64,000 nt of DNA from Pseudomonas viridiflava (lineage in GTDB: Bacteria; Pseudomonadota; Gammaproteobacteria; Pseudomonadales; Pseudomonadaceae): the NCBI RefSeq assembly GCF_900583165.1, contig NZ_UTKY01000076.1, positions 274,605 to 338,604 on the forward strand. The letters run 5' to 3'. The position numbers and the translations under genes were made by a program. The notes under the pieces were generated by a model. The model was not told the DNA's origin, did no database searches, and was given only the letters and a program-made list of their open reading frames with translations. This document shows positions 59,525 through 64,000 of this stretch, one piece after another (positions within the stretch are counted from its first letter, which is position 1; each line of letters opens with the position of its first letter).

Positions 59525-61705
59525 TTAGAAGTCCTTGCGCAGTTGCACGCCGAAGTAACGTTCATCGTCACGGGGCACGGCGCGGTAGATGTAGTTGCCG
59601 CCGCTGGCCAGCATCGGCGAGTAAGACTTGTCGGCCAGGTTCTTGGCCAGCAGGGCCACGCGCCAGCCGTTGGTGTAGTCGGCCAAGGCGACGCTGGCGT
59701 TCCAGATGCCGTAGGCGCCTTGCTTGGTGTCGACGTTCTGGCTGATGTCGTACTGCACTTCGCTTTGCCAGCTGTAGTCGGTGCCCAGTTCGATGTCCAG
59801 GCCGTTATCCAGCGGGATGCTGTAGTCGGCGCGTACGTAGCTTTTCCAGTCCGGGCTGTACGGCAGCGGCTTGCCGTTGACGTTGCACGTGGCTGCGGCA
59901 CCCGCCGGGCAGGCGAATTCATCGATGCGTGCGCGGGTGTAGGCCAGGGCGCCGGAGAGTTTGAGTTGCTGGGTGGCCTGCAACGCGTAGTCCAGCTCGA
60001 CGCCTTCGGTGCTGACGCTGCCGGCGTTGATCAAGCGGGTCACCACTTGACCGGCGACGGTGTCGAAAAAGTTCGCCTGGTAGTTGTCGTAGTCGCTGTG
60101 GAATACCGCCAGGTTAGTGGTCAGGCGGTTGTTCCAGGCGCTGGCCTTGATCCCGGCTTCCCAGGTGTTGGAGGTCTCGGGCTTGAGCGCGTCGGTGTCA
60201 CGCGGCTGCATGTTGAAGAACACGTTGTAGGCCGGGCCTTTATAGCCGCGCGAGTAGGTCAGGTAGCTGGTGATGTTGTCGGTGATGTCGTACTGCACGC
60301 CCAGGCGGCCGGACCAGCCGTCTTCGTCCACCGAGCCGGAGCTTGCCGTGGCCGGTTGAATGCCGCTGACCGTGGTGGCCGAGGTGGAGACGCGACGGTG
60401 AGCGTATTTCAGGTCGTCATGGGTATAGCGCAACCCGGCGATACCGCGAAAGCGCGAGGTGAAGTTCAGTGTGGTCTCGCCGAACACTGCGTAGCTGTCG
60501 TTGGTGGTGCTGTAGTCGGCGACGCCACGGTCGGTGCGCGTGGTGGTGGTAAGGGTGCGCTGGTAGGTTTCTTCGTCCTTGCCGTGCATGTAGAACAGGC
60601 CGCCGACGTATTCAAGAAACTCACCTTTGGGCGAGGCCAGGCGCAGCTCCTGGGAGTACTGGTTGAATTCCAGTTGGCCCTTGTCGGCGGTGCCGGGGAA
60701 CGCTGCGGTCACAGTGCCGAGGCGGTCGCCGTCCTGGTATTGGGTGTTGTCCCAACCGCGCCAGGCGGTGATCGAGGTGAGGGTGTAGTCGCCGAGGTTC
60801 CAGTCGAGCTGCGCCGACAGGCCTTTGTTGGTGTCTTCCACATGGCTGCGGGTGTCGGTGTTGATGTCGCGGTTGTCACTGGAGCCACGCACAGGGTTCA
60901 GGGCATTGGCGAACGCCGGGGTCAGGGACTTGCTCACCACACCATTGGGCGCGTCGTCGTGGGACTGCATGTAGTCGCCGATCAGGGTCAGCTTCACGTC
61001 ATCGTTAGGGGTGAACTCCAGCTTGCCGCGAATGCCCTTGTGGTTGTAGCCGTTGACCTCTTGCCCATTGTGTTTGTTATCGACGTTGCCGTCGTAGCTG
61101 CCGAACAGGGTGCTGACCGAGCCCTTGAGCACATCCGGCACCAGGCTGCCGCCAATGCCGAAGCGCGTGCGGCTTTCGTTGCCGCTGTAGTAGGACTGGT
61201 CGATATAGCCATGGGTCTCGGCGGTGGGCGCCTTGCTGGTGATGTTCAACACCCCGGCCGAGGCGTTCTTGCCGAACAGCGTGCCTTGGGGCCCGCGCAA
61301 TACCTCGATGCGTTCCAGGTCGAGCAGGTCGAGGGTGGCCTGGCCCGGGCGGGCGTAGACCACGCCGTCGATCACCGTAGCCACCGTAGGTTCGATGCCG
61401 GGGGAGGTGGAGATGGTGCCCACGCCGCGCACGAATAGCGAGGTGTCCTTGTTGGAGGCGCCGGTGCGGAAGTTCAGCGAGGGCACCTGTTGCGCAATAC
61501 TGGCTACGCCGTTGCGGTTGTCGCGCTCAAGCTGCTCGCCGTCCAGCACCGAGACCGCCACCGGGACTTTTTGCAGCGACTCTTCGCGGCGCGTGGCGGT
61601 GACGGTCACGGATTTGAGCGTCGGCTCCTGCTCATCGGCCGCAAAGGCGGGCAGGGCAGTCAGCCCGGCGAGAATCAATAACGTGGTGCGTTGGAAGTTG
61701 TACAT
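59525..61705 (-). CDS. TonB-dependent receptor of the organosulfur cluster
   Basis: 726 residues. Signal peptide (TLLILAGLTALPAFAAD), TonB box-like SVTVTATRREESLQK, plug (VASIAQQVPSLNFRTGASNK, LDLERIEVLRGPQGTLFGKN, ASAGVLNITSKAPTAETHGY) and beta barrel ending VQLRKDF. No STN domain. First gene of the leftward operon with the monooxygenase (2-bp gap) and the binding protein. The genetic context points to uptake of an organosulfur compound rather than a siderophore (inference). Confidence 0.88.
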   Translation of the reverse strand: MYNFQRTTLLILAGLTALPAFAADEQEPTLKSVTVTATRREESLQKVPVAVSVLDGEQLERDNRNGVASIAQQVPSLNFRTGASNKDTSLFVRGVGTISTSPGIEPTVATVIDGVVYARPGQATLDLLDLERIEVLRGPQGTLFGKNASAGVLNITSKAPTAETHGYIDQSYYSGNESRTRFGIGGSLVPDVLKGSVSTLFGSYDGNVDNKHNGQEVNGYNHKGIRGKLEFTPNDDVKLTLIGDYMQSHDDAPNGVVSKSLTPAFANALNPVRGSSDNRDINTDTRSHVEDTNKGLSAQLDWNLGDYTLTSITAWRGWDNTQYQDGDRLGTVTAAFPGTADKGQLEFNQYSQELRLASPKGEFLEYVGGLFYMHGKDEETYQRTLTTTTRTDRGVADYSTTNDSYAVFGETTLNFTSRFRGIAGLRYTHDDLKYAHRRVSTSATTVSGIQPATASSGSVDEDGWSGRLGVQYDITDNITSYLTYSRGYKGPAYNVFFNMQPRDTDALKPETSNTWEAGIKASAWNNRLTTNLAVFHSDYDNYQANFFDTVAGQVVTRLINAGSVSTEGVELDYALQATQQLKLSGALAYTRARIDEFACPAGAAATCNVNGKPLPYSPDWKSYVRADYSIPLDNGLDIELGTDYSWQSEVQYDISQNVDTKQGAYGIWNASVALADYTNGWRVALLAKNLADKSYSPMLASGGNYIYRAVPRDDERYFGVQLRKDF

Positions 61706-61812
61706 GCTGTGCCCGCTCGAAAAAAATGCCCTTAACCGCTGCCGTTCTGCGACGGTAGCGCCTGTGAATTCGTCTCTGGCATTCGCTCGAGCGAGTAGCA
61801 GACAAAGCGCTT

Positions 61813-61826
61813 TGTTAGCGCTAACA
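61813..61826. promoter_or_regulatory. LacI-type operator
   Basis: TGTTAGCGCTAACA, a perfect 14-bp palindrome with central CG, the standard LacI-family site. It lies between the divergent TonB-receptor operon and the lacI-like gene. A second perfect 12-bp palindrome, TCGCTCGAGCGA, is at 61783-61794 and might serve the TetR-type regulator. Confidence 0.7.
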
Positions 61827-61912
61827 TCGGCATTATTGTGGGGTCTTGTTTAGAACGTCAAATACTGAAAAATTAGTCCTATATGCCTTTTTGTTTCTAA
61901 CAGGATGCTGCC

Positions 61913-62965
61913 GTGAGTGAAGACAAACCGCGCAAACGCCGTGGCGCCGGGCGCGTGACCTTGAATACGGTTGCGCGCCAGGCCGGGGTGTCGGCCATTA
62001 CGGTGTCGCGCTATTTCAACCAGCCCGAGCAGGTCTCGCCCGAGCGTCGCGAGCGCATTGCCGAGGTGGTCGCCGAGTTGGGTTATGTGCCCAACCTGGT
62101 GGCCGGCGGGTTGGCCTCGGCGCGCGGGCGCATCGTGGCAATGGTGATCCCGAACATTTCGGGGCCGATCTTTGCCAATACCATCCAGGGCTTCAGCGAC
62201 ACTCTCAGTCGCCATGGTTATCAGCTGTTGCTGGCGTCGAGTTACTTCAGCGCCGAGCAGGAAGAGAACGCGGTGCGGGCGTTTCTTGGGTGGTCGCCGG
62301 CGGCGTTGGTACTGACCAGCCGTTTTCACAGTGCCGCCACCGAAAAGATGATCGCCGACGCCGATATCCCCGTGGTGGAAACCTGGGACTACGTGCCCGA
62401 GCGCGAGCCGTTGCAGATCGGTTTTTCCCATTACGAAGTGGGCGTCATGGCGGCGCGTTACCTCCATGGCCAGGGCTATCGACGCATCGCTTTCGTGCAG
62501 AACAGCGCCGCGGGCGACTTCAGCGCGATGGAGCGGGGCGAGGGGTTTGCCGCGACGCTGACGGAATTGGGCGCGCAACCCTGGGCCTTCACCCCCGACG
62601 CCGACCGTGCACCGTTCGATGCGGGCAAGCAGGCAATGGACGCACTGATGAGCCACGCCACACCCCCCGACGCCATCTTCTTCGCCAATGACAACCTGGC
62701 CGCCGGTGGCCTGCTGGCCGGGCAACGCGCCGGGGTGAAAATCCCCCAGGACTGCGCCGTATTGGGCTTTGGCGATTACCCGTTTGCCGAAATGCTGCTG
62801 CCGAGCCTGAGCACCATCAAGCCGCCGGCCCTGGAGATCGGCGTGCTGGCCGCCACCCGCGTGCTGGAAAGCCTCGGCGCGCTGCCGGTGGAGGATGACG
62901 TGCAACGGTTGAACCTGTTGGAGTGCCAATTGATCGAACGGGAAAGCTCAAGGACGTTGCCATGA
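61913..62965 (+). CDS. LacI-family transcriptional repressor
   Basis: 350 residues from GTG 61913 (AGGA eight bases before). DNA-binding domain TLNTVARQAGVSAITVSRYF, hinge NLVAGGLASARGRIVAMVIP, then a periplasmic-binding-type sensor (NISGPIFANTIQGFSDTLSR, DAIFFANDNLAAGGLLAGQR). Similar to GntR-type LacI members, which sense sugars or sugar acids. It very likely binds the palindrome 87 bp upstream, regulating itself and the divergent operon. Confidence 0.92.
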   Translation: MSEDKPRKRRGAGRVTLNTVARQAGVSAITVSRYFNQPEQVSPERRERIAEVVAELGYVPNLVAGGLASARGRIVAMVIPNISGPIFANTIQGFSDTLSRHGYQLLLASSYFSAEQEENAVRAFLGWSPAALVLTSRFHSAATEKMIADADIPVVETWDYVPEREPLQIGFSHYEVGVMAARYLHGQGYRRIAFVQNSAAGDFSAMERGEGFAATLTELGAQPWAFTPDADRAPFDAGKQAMDALMSHATPPDAIFFANDNLAAGGLLAGQRAGVKIPQDCAVLGFGDYPFAEMLLPSLSTIKPPALEIGVLAATRVLESLGALPVEDDVQRLNLLECQLIERESSRTLP

Positions 62966-63576
62966 CCCAACCCACTCCCAAAACCCGTCGCGCGCCCAAA
63001 GGCGAAAAGCGCCGCGAAGAACTGCTGGACGCAGCCTTGCAGGTGTTTTCGCTGGAAGGCTACAGCGGCGCTTCAATGGCCCAAGTGGCGGCGATCGTGG
63101 GTATTTCCGTGGCCGGTTTGCTGCATCACTTTCCCAGCAAGATTTCGTTGTTGATGGGCGTGTTGCAGCGTCGCGATGAGGTCAATCAGCGGATTGCCGA
63201 TGAGGTGCGTGCGGAGAAGTCCCTGAATGGCCTGCTCGGCAGCCTGCGGGCGATCAATCGTTCGAACGCTACGGCGCCAGGAGTGGTGCGGGCGTTTACC
63301 ATTTTGAATGCCGAGAGCTTGCTGGACACCCACCCGGCGTGGAGTTGGTTTCAGGTGCGCTATGCGGCGATTCATCAGCGCATGCAGGGGCAGTTTGCCG
63401 AGTTGGTGGCGGCGGGGGAGGTACGCGCCGACGTGGATATCGCCGGGTTGGTGGAAGAGATTTTGGCGATGATGGATGGGTTGCAGATTCAGTGGCTGCG
63501 GTTTCCCGAGCAGGTGGATTTGGTCGCGCGCTTCGACACCTATATCGCACGGGTCGAGGCTGCTATCAGACCCTGA
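62962..63576 (+). CDS. TetR-family transcriptional regulator
   Basis: 204 residues from ATG 62962 (ATGA overlap with the lacI-like stop). N-terminal HTH: RREELLDAALQVFSLEGYSG, ASMAQVAAIVGISVAGLLHH, FPSKISLL. C-terminal ligand part ~130 residues. Co-expressed with the LacI-type protein, so two regulators respond together; which gene each controls is not resolved. Confidence 0.92.
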   Translation: MTQPTPKTRRAPKGEKRREELLDAALQVFSLEGYSGASMAQVAAIVGISVAGLLHHFPSKISLLMGVLQRRDEVNQRIADEVRAEKSLNGLLGSLRAINRSNATAPGVVRAFTILNAESLLDTHPAWSWFQVRYAAIHQRMQGQFAELVAAGEVRADVDIAGLVEEILAMMDGLQIQWLRFPEQVDLVARFDTYIARVEAAIRP

Positions 63577-63604
63577 GGCAATCTAAACCGGGCACGGTTC
63601 AAAT

Positions 63605-63627
63605 GTGGGAGGGGGCTTGCCCCCGAT
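63605..63627 (+). repeat. Single REP sequence
   Basis: GTGGGAGGGGGCTTGCCCCC plus GAT, without an inverted partner nearby. It is in the same orientation as the copy at 63969. Confidence 0.8.
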
Positions 63628-63779
63628 GGCTATTTTTTGTGTACATATCCATTGCTGCGGTAACGGCCACTTATGGTTTCGCTCTTACAGCGACTCACTT
63701 TTGGAAAGGCCCAAAAGTAAGCAAAAGGCCTTCGCCCCAACACTCGGTGCCTCGCCTAGGCTCGGCATGCCCTCACTCC

Positions 63780-63868
63780 GGCTTTGGAGCGTGGGCCGCC
63801 GCAATGGGCCATCCATGGCCCAGTGCGGCTAACCCGGCGTCCTGCCGGGTTACCCACGCTCCAAAGCC
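63780..63868. repeat. 89-bp folded element: outer 16-bp inverted repeat enclosing two hairpins
   Basis: GGCTTTGGAGCGTGGG (63780-63795) pairs perfectly with CCCACGCTCCAAAGCC (63853-63868). Inside are GCCGCAATGGGCCAT / ATGGCCCAGTGCGGC (63798-63812, 63815-63829; one mismatch) and AACCCGGC / GCCGGGTT (63831-63838, 63844-63851). The result is a three-way junction. The whole 63628-63968 stretch has no convincing gene; its left part also contains CACTTTTGG / CCAAAAGTAAG inverted words. Probably a dispersed Pseudomonas repeat. Confidence 0.65.
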
Positions 63869-63968
63869 TGTGTTCGGCCAGCGTGTTTGACGGGGCGTCC
63901 CCAGATCAAAAGCAAGAGCGCGGCGGCCTTAAAGCCGACCGGTTGGGTGTGCTGGTCACAGTTCAAAT

Positions 63969-63991
63969 GTGGGAGGGGGCTTGCCCCCGAT
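63969..63991 (+). repeat. REP sequence at the window edge
   Basis: GTGGGAGGGGGCTTGCCCCC plus GAT; the flank TGAGGGAGTG resembles the spacer of the REPIN at 57166, so its partner probably lies just beyond the window. Confidence 0.75.
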
Positions 63992-64000
63992 GAGGGAGTG

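Noticed and set aside
59543..61438. A 631-codon open frame on the plus strand opposite the TonB receptor
   Set aside because: It is the antisense shadow of a high-GC beta-barrel gene, very rich in Val/Ala/Gly, with no recognisable domain.
63339..63890. A 183-codon frame overlapping the TetR gene and the terminal repeats
   Set aside because: It is out of frame with the TetR gene, crosses REP and hairpin repeats, and the composition is Arg/Gly/Ser-rich without any domain.

Overview
The window comes from a gamma-proteobacterium of the genus Pseudomonas, most likely the P. fluorescens group. The evidence is the pheT-ihfA-merR-tRNA-Pro order at the left end, the GC-rich codon use, a BamA close to the Pseudomonas protein as I remember it, and the GTGGGAGGGGGCTTGCC-type REP/REPIN repeats between host genes. 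These are calls from reading the sequence; no database search was possible.

Left host edge (1-2012): the 3' part of pheT, ihfA, an overlapping MerR-type regulator, and tRNA-Pro(GGG).

Prophage (about 1965-44596, 42.6 kb): it is integrated in the 3' half of tRNA-Pro and bounded by a perfect 68-bp direct repeat (attL 1965-2032, attR 44529-44596). The layout is lambda-like. The leftward early block (14.7 kb down to 2.1 kb) carries small accessory genes joined by ATGA/GTGA overlaps, RecT and a YqaJ exonuclease, a C5 cytosine methyltransferase with an unusual repeat array, a beta-class DNA methyltransferase, an ASCH-like protein, an excisionase-like protein and the integrase. The immunity region (15.0-16.7 kb) has a CI-type S24 repressor, Cro, CII and two clusters of three operators sharing CAAG-N4-CTTG. 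The rightward early block has replication proteins (with a candidate origin inside the first), RusA and an unidentified gene followed by tandem terminators. Then come the lysis cassette (holin, SAR lysozyme, Rz/Rz1), terminase, portal, scaffold, capsid and cement genes, T7-like tail tube and nozzle proteins, ejection proteins and a tailspike. The set resembles temperate short-tailed phages of the BPP-1/Epsilon15 type. An AT-richer O-acetyltransferase follows the tailspike and probably alters the host O antigen.

Right host region (44.6-64.0 kb): an LPS-biosynthesis-like gene; a stand-alone BamA paralogue divergent from an OmpR/EnvZ-type two-component pair; an unknown gene; a TonB-dependent receptor with an N-terminal signalling domain followed by a FecBCDE-type iron ABC transporter; a leftward operon of TonB receptor, FMN monooxygenase and SsuA-like binding protein, probably for organosulfur scavenging; and a divergent LacI-TetR regulator pair with a perfect LacI-type operator between. 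The last 420 bp are non-coding repeats, including a folded 89-bp element.

Most distinctive observations: the five-fold repeat in the target-recognition region of the C5 methyltransferase, the paired tripartite operators, an intrinsic terminator inside a tiny translationally coupled ORF, a possible origin inside the replication gene, and the BamA paralogue next to its own two-component system.
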